The notes under the pieces are model-generated. The model was not told the origin of the DNA and searched no databases. It worked only from the letters and a program-made list of their open reading frames with translations. The position numbers and the translations under genes are program-made. Positions 29,319 through 38,241 of a stretch of DNA of 64,000 bases are shown one piece after another (positions within the stretch are counted from its first letter, which is position 1; every line of letters starts with the position of its first letter). The stretch comes from Trinickia sp. Y13 (GTDB taxonomy: Bacteria > Pseudomonadota > Gammaproteobacteria > Burkholderiales > Burkholderiaceae), in the NCBI RefSeq assembly GCF_029522115.1, contig NZ_JAKWFK010000003.1, positions 467,569-531,568 of the forward strand, given 5' to 3'.

Positions 29319-30968
29319 ATGCCAACGCCGTTGCTGGGCCAGATGATGGACGTACCGCTGAACGTATCGACGCTGCTCGTGCACGCCGCCCGATACGCCG
29401 CCACGACCGAAATCGTGTCGCGCCGCATCGAGGGCGACATTCACCGATACACCTACCGCGATTGCGAACGGCGCGCGAAGCAGCTCGCGCAGGCTTTGAT
29501 GCGGCTTGGCGTCGAGCAGGGCGATCGCATCGGCACGCTCGCGTGGAACGGCTACCGCCATCTCGAAGCGTATTACGGCACGACCGGATTCGGCGCCGTG
29601 TGCCACACCATCAACCCGCGGCTTTTTCCCGAGCAGATCGCCTACATCGTCAACCATGCCGACGACCGCTACGTGTTGTTCGACACGACCTTCGCGCCGC
29701 TCGTCGCCACGCTCGCGCCGCGCTGCCCGAACGTGAAAGCTTGGATCGCACTGGCGGCCGATGCGGATATCCCGGCGCTGGACGCACCGGTGCTCGGCTA
29801 CGAGACGCTCGTCGAGGCGCAAGACGGCGATTTCGATTGGCCGGCGCTCGACGAACGGCTTGCGTCGTACCTTTGCTATACGTCGGGCACGACCGGCCAT
29901 CCCAAAGGCGCGCTGTACTCGCATCGCTCCGTCTACTTGCACGCCATGGGCGCGGCGTTGCCCGACGCCATGGGGTTTTCGGCGCACGACTCGGTGCTGC
30001 CGGTCGTGCCGATGTTCCATGTGAATGCGTGGGGCATCCCGCACGGCGCGCCGCTTGCCGGTGCGAAGCTCGTCCTGCCAGGCAAGGATCTGGACGGCAA
30101 ATCGTTGTTCGAGTTGATGCAGGCCGAGCGTGTGACCTTTTCCGCCGGGGTGCCGACGGTTTGGATGGGCTTGCTGTCGCACGTGAAATCGATTGGGGCG
30201 CGATTTTCGTCGCTCGAGCGAACCGTCATCGGCGGCTCGTGCTGTCCGCCGTCGATGCTCGAATCGTTCGAAGACGATTATGGCGTGCGCGTGATCCACG
30301 CCTGGGGGATGACGGAGATGTCGCCGCTCGGCACGCTCGCGCGGCTGAACTGGGAGCAATCTCAGCGTCCGCTCGCCGAACGCCGCCGCTTGTTGCAAAA
30401 GCAGGGCACGGTCATATGCGGCATCGACATGAAGATCGTCGGCCAGGACGGGCGCGAATTGCCGCGCGACGGCGTCGCTTTCGGCGATCTGCACGTGCGC
30501 GGCCCATGGGTGATCGACCGGTATTTTTCGACCGAGGAATCGCCGCTCGTCGACGGCTGGTTCCCCACCGGGGACGTTGCGACGATCGACCCCGACGGTT
30601 TCCTCGAAATCACCGACCGCAGCAAGGATGTCATTAAATCGGGGGGCGAGTGGATCAGTTCGAGCGCGCTCGAGAACATCGCCGTCGCGCACCCCGACGT
30701 GGCGGAAGCAGCCTGTATCGCTTGTCACCATCCGAAGTGGGACGAGCGGCCATTGCTCGTCGTCGTCAAACGGCCTGGGGCGGCGCTCACTCGGGAGGCG
30801 CTGCTTGCGTTCTACGAGGGCAAAGTCGCGAAGTGGTGGATCCCGGACGACGTCGTCTTCGTCGATCAACTGCCGCATACCGCCACGGGCAAGCTGTTGA
30901 AGTTGAAGCTTCGCGAGATGTTCCGCGAGCACGTGTTGCCGAGTGCAGGGGAAGGAGCGGCCAATTAA
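29319..30968 (+). CDS. Acyl-CoA synthetase (AMP-forming, medium/long chain type)
   Basis: A 549-residue adenylate-forming ligase that activates a fatty or related carboxylic acid to its CoA thioester. It has the ATP loop [16 protein letters not shown], the motif AWGMTEMSP, the hinge region [25 protein letters not shown] and the C-terminal catalytic Lys in HTATGKLLK. It resembles AlkK/DmdB-type ligases. GAGGAGA eight bases before the ATG at 29319 fixes the start. It is divergent from selO. Confidence 0.92.
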   Translation: MPTPLLGQMMDVPLNVSTLLVHAARYAATTEIVSRRIEGDIHRYTYRDCERRAKQLAQALMRLGVEQGDRIGTLAWNGYRHLEAYYGTTGFGAVCHTINPRLFPEQIAYIVNHADDRYVLFDTTFAPLVATLAPRCPNVKAWIALAADADIPALDAPVLGYETLVEAQDGDFDWPALDERLASYLCYTSGTTGHPKGALYSHRSVYLHAMGAALPDAMGFSAHDSVLPVVPMFHVNAWGIPHGAPLAGAKLVLPGKDLDGKSLFELMQAERVTFSAGVPTVWMGLLSHVKSIGARFSSLERTVIGGSCCPPSMLESFEDDYGVRVIHAWGMTEMSPLGTLARLNWEQSQRPLAERRRLLQKQGTVICGIDMKIVGQDGRELPRDGVAFGDLHVRGPWVIDRYFSTEESPLVDGWFPTGDVATIDPDGFLEITDRSKDVIKSGGEWISSSALENIAVAHPDVAEAACIACHHPKWDERPLLVVVKRPGAALTREALLAFYEGKVAKWWIPDDVVFVDQLPHTATGKLLKLKLREMFREHVLPSAGEGAAN

Positions 30969-31029
30969 TCGATCGTGCGATGATTGACGAGCGGCTGCGA
31001 CGCCGCCTATCCAAGCGAGGCAGGTATCC

Positions 31030-31662
31030 ATGAAGGGACAGGAAGACGTATTGCTGGTCGTCGATGTGCAAAACGATTTCATGCCGGGCGGCGCGTTGGC
31101 CGTGCCGCGGGGTGACGAAATCGTGCCGATCGCCAATCGCCTCGCGACGGGTTTCGAGCATGTCGTATTGACGCAGGATTGGCACCCGCGCGATCACGTC
31201 TCGTTTGCGGCCAATCACGACGGCCGCCGGCCGTTCGAGACGATCGCGCTCGCCTACGGCGAACAAGTGCTGTGGCCCGTTCACTGCGTGCAGGGCACGC
31301 CGGGCGCGGCGTTTCACGCGGGGCTCGACGCCGCGCATGCTCGGCTCATCATTCGCAAGGGGTACCGGCGCGCGATCGATAGCTATTCGGCGTTCGTCGA
31401 AGCCGATCGGCGCACGCCAACGGGGCTGGCGGGCTATCTTCGAGAGGTCGGTGTCAAACGTGTGTGGTGTTGCGGGCTCGCGACCGACTACTGCGTCGCC
31501 TGGTCGGCGCTCGATGCGCGCGCGGCGGGCTTCGACGTCGTGTTGGTCGAAGATGCCTGCCGCGCGATCGATCTGGACGGATCGCTGGAACGCGCGTTGC
31601 GGCAGCTGAGCGAGGCCGGGGTGGTACGGATGAGCGCGGAGCAGGCGATGGCGCCGGCATAG
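31030..31662 (+). CDS. pncA: Nicotinamidase
   Basis: A 210-residue isochorismatase-fold amidase converting nicotinamide to nicotinate for NAD salvage. Catalytic residues are visible: Asp in [12 protein letters not shown], Lys in [14 protein letters not shown] and the nucleophilic Cys in [15 protein letters not shown]; metal-binding DWHP and H residues are present. It follows the acyl-CoA synthetase after 61 bases on the same strand. Confidence 0.95.
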   Translation: MKGQEDVLLVVDVQNDFMPGGALAVPRGDEIVPIANRLATGFEHVVLTQDWHPRDHVSFAANHDGRRPFETIALAYGEQVLWPVHCVQGTPGAAFHAGLDAAHARLIIRKGYRRAIDSYSAFVEADRRTPTGLAGYLREVGVKRVWCCGLATDYCVAWSALDARAAGFDVVLVEDACRAIDLDGSLERALRQLSEAGVVRMSAEQAMAPA

Positions 31663-31716
31663 GGGCGAACCGCTCTGGACGGCCCGCCTTCGATCGCAAC
31701 GACAGGACCGATTCGC

Positions 31717-32319
31717 ATGAATTACTTCACCGAGCACACCTACACCGAACCGCGCCGACTAACGCCCGCGGCGACGCCCGAACGCTTCGCTGCCATTGTC
31801 GGCACTGTCGTGACGTCAACGGAACACGAGATCGTCGGCCGCAACGGAGAGCATCTGCAGTTCTACGTCGACATCGGCAACGGGGTCCGCTATCAGGCCG
31901 ACGTCAACATTCGATCTAGCGACGGCAGGCCGATCGAGATGTATCTCGGGGCCGAAAACCTCGACCCCGTCGGTGTCACGCCCGACCAGCCATTCGGCGC
32001 GCCGCAGTACGGCGTGTTTCCCGCCGCGGCGCTGAGCTATGCCGCCATCGGGCTGGCCGACGCGATGTTCAGTCCTGTCAGCGATGTGCGCATCCAGCAA
32101 CAACTCGAGGCCGCATTTGCGCAATCGGTGTTCGTCGCGGTCTACGGTTTGATCTTCGACGACGGAGGCCCGAGCGGCAAAGGCATCCACGAAACGCACT
32201 TGAACGTCACGCGCACCCGCCAAGACGGCGCGCTCGCCGTCTACGGCAAAGACGCCAACGGCAATGCGCAGCGCAAGTGGTTCTTTTTCAAGTTCGCCGA
32301 AGACCATATCGCCGCCTAG
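31717..32319 (+). CDS. YukJ/DUF2278-like protein
   Basis: A 200-residue soluble protein. The GKGIHETHLNVTRT stretch and the beta-rich layout resemble the YukJ/DUF2278 group, whose function is unknown. There is no signal peptide or membrane helix. It lies 54 bases after pncA. Directly after its stop comes the remnant of an efflux lipoprotein gene, so the neighbourhood has been rearranged. Family assignment is from motif recall and should be treated as tentative. Confidence 0.6.
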   Translation: MNYFTEHTYTEPRRLTPAATPERFAAIVGTVVTSTEHEIVGRNGEHLQFYVDIGNGVRYQADVNIRSSDGRPIEMYLGAENLDPVGVTPDQPFGAPQYGVFPAAALSYAAIGLADAMFSPVSDVRIQQQLEAAFAQSVFVAVYGLIFDDGGPSGKGIHETHLNVTRTRQDGALAVYGKDANGNAQRKWFFFKFAEDHIAA

Positions 32320-32329
32320 CCCGGCGCTG

Positions 32330-32521
32330 CTAGGGACCTGGATCGGGCAACCGGAAGGCGTGGCCTCGGTATCGGATCTGCCGTCGATCGACCTCGCGCC
32401 ACCGACCTCGTCGGTAGGCACCGCGCTGCCGAAGCGGTGGTGGCGAGCCTTCGCCAACGACACGCTCGCGGCCCTCATCGAAAAAGTCTTGGCGAACAAC
32501 ACCGACCGGCGCCTGTTCCCT
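32330..32521 (+). pseudogene. Remnant of a NodT-type RND outer-membrane efflux lipoprotein
   Basis: In frame here is PKRWWRAFANDTLAALIEKV followed by LANNTDRRL, which closely follows the start of mature NodT/OprM-family proteins (LPDRWW..F.D..L..LV..AL..NTDLR). The match stops abruptly after NTDRRL; the rest of the roughly 470-residue family, the lipoprotein signal and the membrane fusion and pump genes are absent. It is best read as a decayed gene fragment. Nothing else is visible to 32768. Confidence 0.6.
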
Positions 32522-32768
32522 CGCGGCCGCTCGCTCCATGCGCTGCGCACCGAGCAACGGCGCAACGGGCAACCCCTTGGCTCGACTCGAAAATCGGATG
32601 GGTCTGTTCCTTGCGTTCGGCGGTAGTTAGCGATGGCAGGCTGGATAAGAAGAGCGCGGCGGGCGACCGCCGTTGGCCGTTCGACAGGCTGCCCGGCCCC
32701 AGCGAAGCGAGTATCATCCGTCGCTACCGCCGCACTTGCGGCAACAGCAGCGTGAAGGAGCTGAAATC

Positions 32769-33071
32769 GTGATTCGTCACATCGTCATGTGGAAATTGAA
32801 AGAGACGGCAGAAGGCGCGGGCAGGGCAGAGAACGCAGCCGCCTTGAAGGCGCGGCTGGAAGAGTGTCGCGACATCGTGCCGGGCATCTTGCACCTCGAA
32901 GTCGGCATCGCCGCGCCCGGGCTCGAATCGACGTACGACGTCGTGCTCGTTTCCGATTTTGCCGATAAAGCCGCGCTCGACGCCTATCAAGTCCATCCGA
33001 AGCACGAAGCATTGAAGCAGTTCGTCACGGCCGTGCGCGAATCGCGCCAGTGCGTCGATTACGCAGTTTGA
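32769..33071 (+). CDS. Dabb (stress-responsive A/B barrel) family protein
   Basis: A 100-residue dimeric alpha-beta barrel protein. It starts IRHIVMWKLKE and contains HLEVGIAAPGLESTYDVVLVSDF and YQVHPKHEALKQFV, the usual Dabb pattern. The start is GTG at 32769, nine bases after AAGGAG. Members include stress proteins and small enzymes; the role here is unknown. It is followed after 13 bases by the thioesterase gene. Confidence 0.85.
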   Translation: MIRHIVMWKLKETAEGAGRAENAAALKARLEECRDIVPGILHLEVGIAAPGLESTYDVVLVSDFADKAALDAYQVHPKHEALKQFVTAVRESRQCVDYAV

Positions 33072-33084
33072 CGTGTGACCCCGT

Positions 33085-33606
33085 ATGACATCCGAACGCC
33101 ACCCCACCTCGGCTCAGTCGGTTTCGCCCGCGGGTTCGCCCGCGATGGTGCGTGAGCGCACGATAGAAAGCCCATTCGTCGATCATCTCGGCGTGCGGTT
33201 GATCAGTGCGGCGAACGGGGAGAGCGAAGTCGCGCTGACACTGACCGATGAGCAGATGAACACTTGGCATGTCGCCCATGGCGGCGTGACGATGACGCTG
33301 GCCGATGTCGCGCTCGCCACCGCGGCGCGAAGCCTGGCGGACGATGGCGTCGGCGTCGTGACGGTCGAGATGAAAGTCAACTTCCTGCAGCCGGGGCGCG
33401 GCGAGCTGCGCGCCTTCGGCCGGGTCCTGCATCGCTCCAGCACGATGGCCTACTGCGAAGGAGAGGTGCGCGACGACAGCGGCCACTTCGTCGCCAAGGC
33501 GCTCGGGACGTTCAAATATATGCGGCGGCTCGCGGTCGGGCGCGATATCGTCGACCAAAAGAGGCGCAGGCCTCCCGCAGCCCACCCCGGTCCCAGCGAC
33601 GGCTGA
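33085..33606 (+). CDS. PaaI-type hotdog-fold thioesterase
   Basis: A 173-residue hotdog protein. The core (WHVAHGGVTMTLADVALATAAR with catalytic-site Asp, then VTVEMKVNFLQPGRGELRAFGRVLHR) fits acyl-CoA thioesterases of the PaaI group. The C-terminal 20 residues are a basic tail outside the fold. It is close to the Dabb gene and 88 bases before an oxidoreductase. Substrate is unknown; an acyl-CoA is likely. Confidence 0.87.
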   Translation: MTSERHPTSAQSVSPAGSPAMVRERTIESPFVDHLGVRLISAANGESEVALTLTDEQMNTWHVAHGGVTMTLADVALATAARSLADDGVGVVTVEMKVNFLQPGRGELRAFGRVLHRSSTMAYCEGEVRDDSGHFVAKALGTFKYMRRLAVGRDIVDQKRRRPPAAHPGPSDG

Positions 33607-33693
33607 TGTCGGCGCCCCATGCGCCCCGTGCGCTTCGTGCGCGCCGCCATCGCCGTATTTCCTTACACCAGCGAATCGGAAAGAGGAATTGCC

Positions 33694-34692
33694 ATGACTC
33701 AGATGAATCGCCGCATCGTTCTCGCTTCGCGCCCGCAAGGCGAGGTTCGCACCGACAACTTTCGGCTGGAAGAGGCCCCGCTCGCCGAGTTGGCGCAAGG
33801 GCGCTTTCGCGTACGCAACCTGTATCTGTCGATCGATCCGTACATGCGCGGACGCATGAACGACGCGAAGTCGTACGTCGAGCCGCAGCCCCTTGACGAG
33901 GTGATGCTAGGCGGCGCCGTGGGTGAAGTCGTGGAGACGAAGCACGGCGGGTTCGCCGCCGGCGAAAAGCTCACCGGCATGTTCGGGTGGCAGCAATACT
34001 GCGATTCCGACGGCGCGGGCGTGCGCAAACTCGAGGAAGCGCGGGTGCCGCTCACGGCCTATCTCGGCGTCGCCGGAATGCCCGGCGTGACCGCGTGGTA
34101 CGGGCTAAACAAAATCATTGCGCCGCGCGAGGGGCAAACGATCGTCGTGAGCGCGGCGAGCGGCGCCGTGGGCAGCGTGGTGGGCCAATTGGCCAAGCTA
34201 GCGGGGTGCCGCGCAGTCGGCATCGCCGGCGGTACGGACAAGTGCCGCTACGTCGTCGAAGAACTCGGGTTCGACGCCTGCGTCGATTACAAAGCCGGCA
34301 ACCTCTACCGCGATTTGAAAGCCGCTACGCCGGACGGCGTCGACGGTTACTTCGAAAACGTGGGCGGGGAAGTGCTCGATGCGACGCTCGCGAGAATGAA
34401 CCCGTTCGGCCGCATCGCAGTCTGCGGCATGATCGCGGGATACGACGGACAGCCGGTGCCGCTCACGCAGCCGTCGATCATTTTGACGATGCGCCTGCTG
34501 GTGCAGGGCTTCATCGTCACCGAACATCTGGACGTGTGGCCCGAGGCGCTCGCGACACTGGTCTCGCACGTGGCGCAAAAGAAGCTGCGCTATCGGGAAA
34601 GCATCGTCGAAGGGCTCGAACGCGCGCCCGAGGCGTTGATCGGCCTGCTTCACGGCAAGAACTTCGGCAAGCAGCTCGTCAAAATCGCTTGA
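33694..34692 (+). CDS. NADP-dependent oxidoreductase (zinc-independent MDR, CurA type)
   Basis: A 332-residue medium-chain reductase without zinc ligands. Typical sequences are NLYLSIDPYMRGRMND, the NADP-binding SAASGAVGSVVGQLAKLAG and DGYFENVGGEVLDATL. Relatives reduce alpha,beta-unsaturated aldehydes and ketones or curcumin with NADPH. The ATG at 33694 follows AAGAGGAA. An SDR gene follows on the same strand. Confidence 0.92.
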   Translation: MTQMNRRIVLASRPQGEVRTDNFRLEEAPLAELAQGRFRVRNLYLSIDPYMRGRMNDAKSYVEPQPLDEVMLGGAVGEVVETKHGGFAAGEKLTGMFGWQQYCDSDGAGVRKLEEARVPLTAYLGVAGMPGVTAWYGLNKIIAPREGQTIVVSAASGAVGSVVGQLAKLAGCRAVGIAGGTDKCRYVVEELGFDACVDYKAGNLYRDLKAATPDGVDGYFENVGGEVLDATLARMNPFGRIAVCGMIAGYDGQPVPLTQPSIILTMRLLVQGFIVTEHLDVWPEALATLVSHVAQKKLRYRESIVEGLERAPEALIGLLHGKNFGKQLVKIA

Positions 34693-34842
34693 TGTTCGCC
34701 CGCGGGCGCCGCGCCGCGCCCAGTCGCGCCCGCGGCCGCTGTCCCGTTCCTGCGCGGCGGGCGCACCCTGCCGCGCCGCATGGAGACGACCTGGGATGAA
34801 CGGTGGTAACCGGTCCCAACCGAGCGCTAAAAGGGAGACAAA

Positions 34843-35703
34843 ATGAAAGATTTCCACGGCAAGGTCGCCGTCATCACGGGCGCTGCCAGTGGTTTGGGCC
34901 GCGCCTTCGCGCAAAAGGGCGCACAGCTCGGCATGAAACTCGTGCTCGCCGATATCGACGGCGATGCCATGAGCGATGTCGTCGAATCGCTGGCCGCGAC
35001 GGGCGCCGATGTGATCGGTTTGCCCACGGACGTATCGGACGCTACGCAGGTCGAAGCACTGGCGCGCCGCGCATTGGATGCCTACGGCAAGGTGCATCTG
35101 CTGTTCAACAACGCAGGCGTGGGTGCCAGCGGGCTGCTCTGGGAAATGAGCGCGAACGATTGGTCGTGGGTACTCGGCGTCAACGTGATGGGCGTGGCGC
35201 ACGGCGTGCGCGTATTCACACCAATCATGCTGCAGCAGAACGAGCCTGCGCACATCGTCAACACGGCGTCGGTGGCGGGGCTGATCTCGCCTCCTGCGAT
35301 GGGGATCTACAACGCGTCCAAGCACGCCGTCGTCTCGCTCACCGAAACGCTTTACCACGACCTGCGTCGCGTGGGCGCGCCTGTCGGCTGCTCCGTGCTG
35401 TGCCCTGCGTTCGTTCCGACGGGTATCGCCGAAGCCGAACGCTCGCGGCCTGCGCACTGGCGCAACGAATCGCCGCCAACCGCATCGCAGTTGTTGGCCG
35501 GTAGGGAGCTTCGTCGGGCGGTGCGCTCCGGCAAGCTCAGCGCATCCGACATTGCGTCGGCGGCCTACGACGCGGTGAGCGCCGATCGCTTCTACGTCAT
35601 CACGCATCCGGCCATCTTGGCCAGCGTGCGCGCCCGCCACGAAGAGATCGAGCAAATGCGCGCCCCCACCGATCCGTTGCCGCCGTCCCCCGAACAACGT
35701 TGA
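34843..35703 (+). CDS. SDR-family oxidoreductase
   Basis: A 286-residue short-chain dehydrogenase: TGAASGLG, the ADIDGD acidic residue after beta-2 suggesting NAD, NNAGVG, and the active-site S with YNASK. A C-terminal extension of about 30 residues ends with a Pro-rich tail. AAAGGGAGA precedes the ATG. It follows the MDR gene by 150 bases, which contain only GC-rich sequence. The substrate cannot be deduced. Confidence 0.9.
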   Translation: MKDFHGKVAVITGAASGLGRAFAQKGAQLGMKLVLADIDGDAMSDVVESLAATGADVIGLPTDVSDATQVEALARRALDAYGKVHLLFNNAGVGASGLLWEMSANDWSWVLGVNVMGVAHGVRVFTPIMLQQNEPAHIVNTASVAGLISPPAMGIYNASKHAVVSLTETLYHDLRRVGAPVGCSVLCPAFVPTGIAEAERSRPAHWRNESPPTASQLLAGRELRRAVRSGKLSASDIASAAYDAVSADRFYVITHPAILASVRARHEEIEQMRAPTDPLPPSPEQR

Positions 35704-35763
35704 GCGGCTCGGCCGGTCGCGGCATCGCGGCCCGCGCTTGGAAAATTCGACTTGGAGATTCCG

Positions 35764-36207
35764 ATGCAGGACGTCACGATTGCATCCGAAAAGTGGAGCC
35801 GCATCGGGGCGGACGCCTCGCGCGTGCGCGAGGCCGTGTTCATTCGTGAACTCGGAGTCGATGCGCCGCTCGTATCGGACGAAGCCGATAACGGGGCGGT
35901 GCATGTCGTCGCATATCGGCAGGGCGAGGCGATCGCCGCCGCGCGGCTGCTGCCGGACGGCGCGATCGGCCGGCTCGCCGTGCTGCCCTCTTCGAGGCGC
36001 GAGGGGATCGGCTCAAGGCTGTTGCACACGCTGATCGAGCATGCGGCGCGACGAGGCGATGCCTGTGTCAGGCTGTACGCGCAAAGTGGGGCCGTGTCGT
36101 TCTACCTGCGGCATGGATTTGCAACGGTCGGCGACTCGTTCTACGAGGGCGGCGTCGAACATATCGAAATGGTAAGGCCGCTTGCCATCAGCGATGCGCG
36201 CGGTTAG
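35764..36207 (+). CDS. GNAT family N-acetyltransferase
   Basis: A 147-residue acetyltransferase with motif A (IGRLAVLPSSRREGIGSRLLHTLIEHA) binding acetyl-CoA and motif B (LYAQSGAVSFYLRHGFATVGDSFYEGGVEHIEM). It resembles ElaA/YjcF-type GNATs. GGAG seven bases upstream supports the ATG at 35764; a TTG at 35752 is less likely. Acceptor unknown. Confidence 0.9.
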   Translation: MQDVTIASEKWSRIGADASRVREAVFIRELGVDAPLVSDEADNGAVHVVAYRQGEAIAAARLLPDGAIGRLAVLPSSRREGIGSRLLHTLIEHAARRGDACVRLYAQSGAVSFYLRHGFATVGDSFYEGGVEHIEMVRPLAISDARG

Positions 36208-36258
36208 CAGGGCTAGAGCTAGGGCGAGGCGACCTGCGGCGATTCGTCGCTCGTCGCC

Positions 36259-37080
36259 TTAGTACGGCGACGGCTCGGCAATGAAGGCGTACCGGCGTTG
36301 ATGGCTGCCGGGGCGCGTCAACCGGTGCGAACCATCGTCGTCGCTGCGCTCGACGATGTCGAGCTCGAGCGTCGCACCGCGGATGGCTGCCCGTAGCGCC
36401 GTCGTGCCGCGCGTGCCGTAGTCGGGCGTCTCGATGAATGCGGCCGACAGCGCGCGCTCGCGCTCCAGTGCAATGCCTGTGGCGGGCAGCGCCTCGTCGG
36501 CCGCCACCCGAGGGTCGCGCATCAATTCGACCAGCGCCTCGAGAGAAGGGGCTCGAGCCCCTTCGGCAAGCGCGCTCAGTTCCGCGCGTTTGCGCACGAG
36601 TTTGGGCCAGGGAGTATCGAGGACGGCGTTCGAAATGCCGTGGGCGCCCGGGGGCAGCAAGGCCGGCCCGCGATCGGCCCGGTTGCAATACCAAGCGAGT
36701 TCGCGCCGGAACAAGTCGCCGACGATCAAATTGAAGCCGTTATAGCGGGCTGCGTGACCGGCCAAGGCGTTCAAATAATCGAGCGGCGCGACTGCCGGCC
36801 CGGTCAGATAACCGGCGACGAGCGCGCCTCGGCTCGGGGCATCGGCGCGCCATGCGTGCGGGGCGCGGTAGTTCGTCAACGCGGCGAAGCGTCCGTCGCG
36901 CGAGACGCCGAGCCAGGTGCCGCCGCCGACGAGATCGCGGCCTGCGAGCACGCCCGTTTGGTCGGGCCACCAATCGAGCGGCGCGCTCAACCGCGAAAAA
37001 TACTCATCGCGGTTGGCGGCGAGCGTCAGTAGCGCGCCATCGTCGGCGCCGGGCCGCCAGTCGAATACGATCAGACACAT
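36259..37080 (-). CDS. NRDE family (TANGO2-like) protein
   Basis: A 273-residue protein with the diagnostic N-terminus MCLIVFDWRPG and NRDE (LAANRDEYFSRLSAPLDWW), a putative N-terminal nucleophile hydrolase fold in which Cys2 would be exposed after Met removal. TANGO2 relatives are linked to heme and lipid trafficking; bacterial function is unclear. It is 33 bases downstream of ygfZ on the same strand. Confidence 0.9.
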   Translation of the reverse strand: MCLIVFDWRPGADDGALLTLAANRDEYFSRLSAPLDWWPDQTGVLAGRDLVGGGTWLGVSRDGRFAALTNYRAPHAWRADAPSRGALVAGYLTGPAVAPLDYLNALAGHAARYNGFNLIVGDLFRRELAWYCNRADRGPALLPPGAHGISNAVLDTPWPKLVRKRAELSALAEGARAPSLEALVELMRDPRVAADEALPATGIALERERALSAAFIETPDYGTRGTTALRAAIRGATLELDIVERSDDDGSHRLTRPGSHQRRYAFIAEPSPY

Positions 37081-37113
37081 ATGAGGTAGCAGGAAGGTCC
37101 GGAATCCAGCCCT

Positions 37114-38163
37114 TCAAACCTCGCTCGGGAACGCATAAGGCAGCGGCTGAAACACGAGTTGCGGCCCTTCGGCGGCGCCCAGATGAACGGTTCCGCCCTC
37201 GAGCGCCGCCAGTTTGATCTCCGCCAGCAAATCGAAGCCGCCGTTCGGCGCGGCCGCCGCATTCACCACCATGCCGCACGGCTGGCCCGGGTCCTCGGCA
37301 TGAAACAATTCGACGCCGGGCGCGACCGGCTGCTCCAGTGCGCCCGCGTCGAGCGCCGCGGCGCGCTCGACATGGGCTAGCGCCGTGCGCCGCTTGATCG
37401 TCCCGCGATACTGGCTGCGCGCGACGACCTCTTGCCCCGGATAGCAGCCTTTGCGGAAATTGACGGCGCCGATGACGTCGAAGTTGACCATCTGTGGCAC
37501 GAACTGCTCGAGCACGCCTGCGGTGATGCGCGGCTCGCCCGCACGGATATCGAGCCAGTCCCACACCGCCGGAGAAACGCGCGCAAGTTCGCCTTCGAGC
37601 ACGGCCAGGCGCGCATCGACCAGCGCTTTCGGCCCGATCCACAAATAACGGGCGCGCGCCTGCGCATCGGGCACGCGGATCAGCGACCCGGCCGGTCCCG
37701 CCACGTGCACGTGCACGCCGTCGGGCAGGGCATCGAACAGCCCCGAAAGCGCCGCACGCACGTCCCCCGCGAAGCCGACGACGCCAACCGAATCGGTCAC
37801 GTCGGCCAACTTCGCCTTGGCCCGCAACACGAACATCGAAAGCCGCTTTTGCACCGACGCGGTCAGATCCTTCGATACGAGCAGGCGCACCGCGCCTTGC
37901 GCGCGCCAAGCCAGCATCGACGCGAGCAGACGCCCCTTGGGCGAGCAGTAACCGGTCAAGCGGGCGCTGGCGGCGTCCAAATGCTCGATGTCGTTCGTGA
38001 GTTGTCCGTGCAGGAATGTCGCCGCGTCGTCGCCCAGCGCCTCGATGACGCCGAACTGGTCGAGCGCCGCGAACGCGCCGCCCGAGAGCGCCGCTTCGAA
38101 CTGAGCGGGAGCGGGGCGCGACGGCGCAGGGGAGGGGGAAACGGCAGCGTTTGATTGGTTCAT
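37114..38163 (-). CDS. ygfZ: Folate-binding tRNA/Fe-S maintenance protein YgfZ
   Basis: A 349-residue GcvT-like folate-binding protein that supports certain iron-sulfur enzymes such as MiaB. The family signature KGCYPGQE is present with C240. About 20 Pro/Ala-rich residues precede the fold. It is divergent from mltG with 78 bases between starts, the arrangement common in beta-proteobacteria. Confidence 0.94.
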   Translation of the reverse strand: MNQSNAAVSPSPAPSRPAPAQFEAALSGGAFAALDQFGVIEALGDDAATFLHGQLTNDIEHLDAASARLTGYCSPKGRLLASMLAWRAQGAVRLLVSKDLTASVQKRLSMFVLRAKAKLADVTDSVGVVGFAGDVRAALSGLFDALPDGVHVHVAGPAGSLIRVPDAQARARYLWIGPKALVDARLAVLEGELARVSPAVWDWLDIRAGEPRITAGVLEQFVPQMVNFDVIGAVNFRKGCYPGQEVVARSQYRGTIKRRTALAHVERAAALDAGALEQPVAPGVELFHAEDPGQPCGMVVNAAAAPNGGFDLLAEIKLAALEGGTVHLGAAEGPQLVFQPLPYAFPSEV

Positions 38164-38184
38164 GGAATTCGTGTGGAGTCAATC

Positions 38185-38214
38185 CTGACTTGGGCTTAGG
38201 CGAACAAGTATTAT
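38185..38214 (+). promoter_or_regulatory. Possible promoter for mltG-tmk-holB-tatD
   Basis: CTGACT at 38185 and TATTAT at 38209 with an 18-base spacer lie just before mltG. If used, transcription would begin near 38221, after the ATG at 38215, supporting the ATG at 38242 as the start. Confidence 0.3.
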
Positions 38215-38241
38215 ATGGGGTCCATCCCAGCCTTGTTGCGC

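Noticed and set aside
29151..31136. Open frame extending selO upstream by 662 codons on the minus strand.
   Set aside because: It is the antisense shadow of the acyl-CoA synthetase gene; SelO homology begins at the ATG at 29150.
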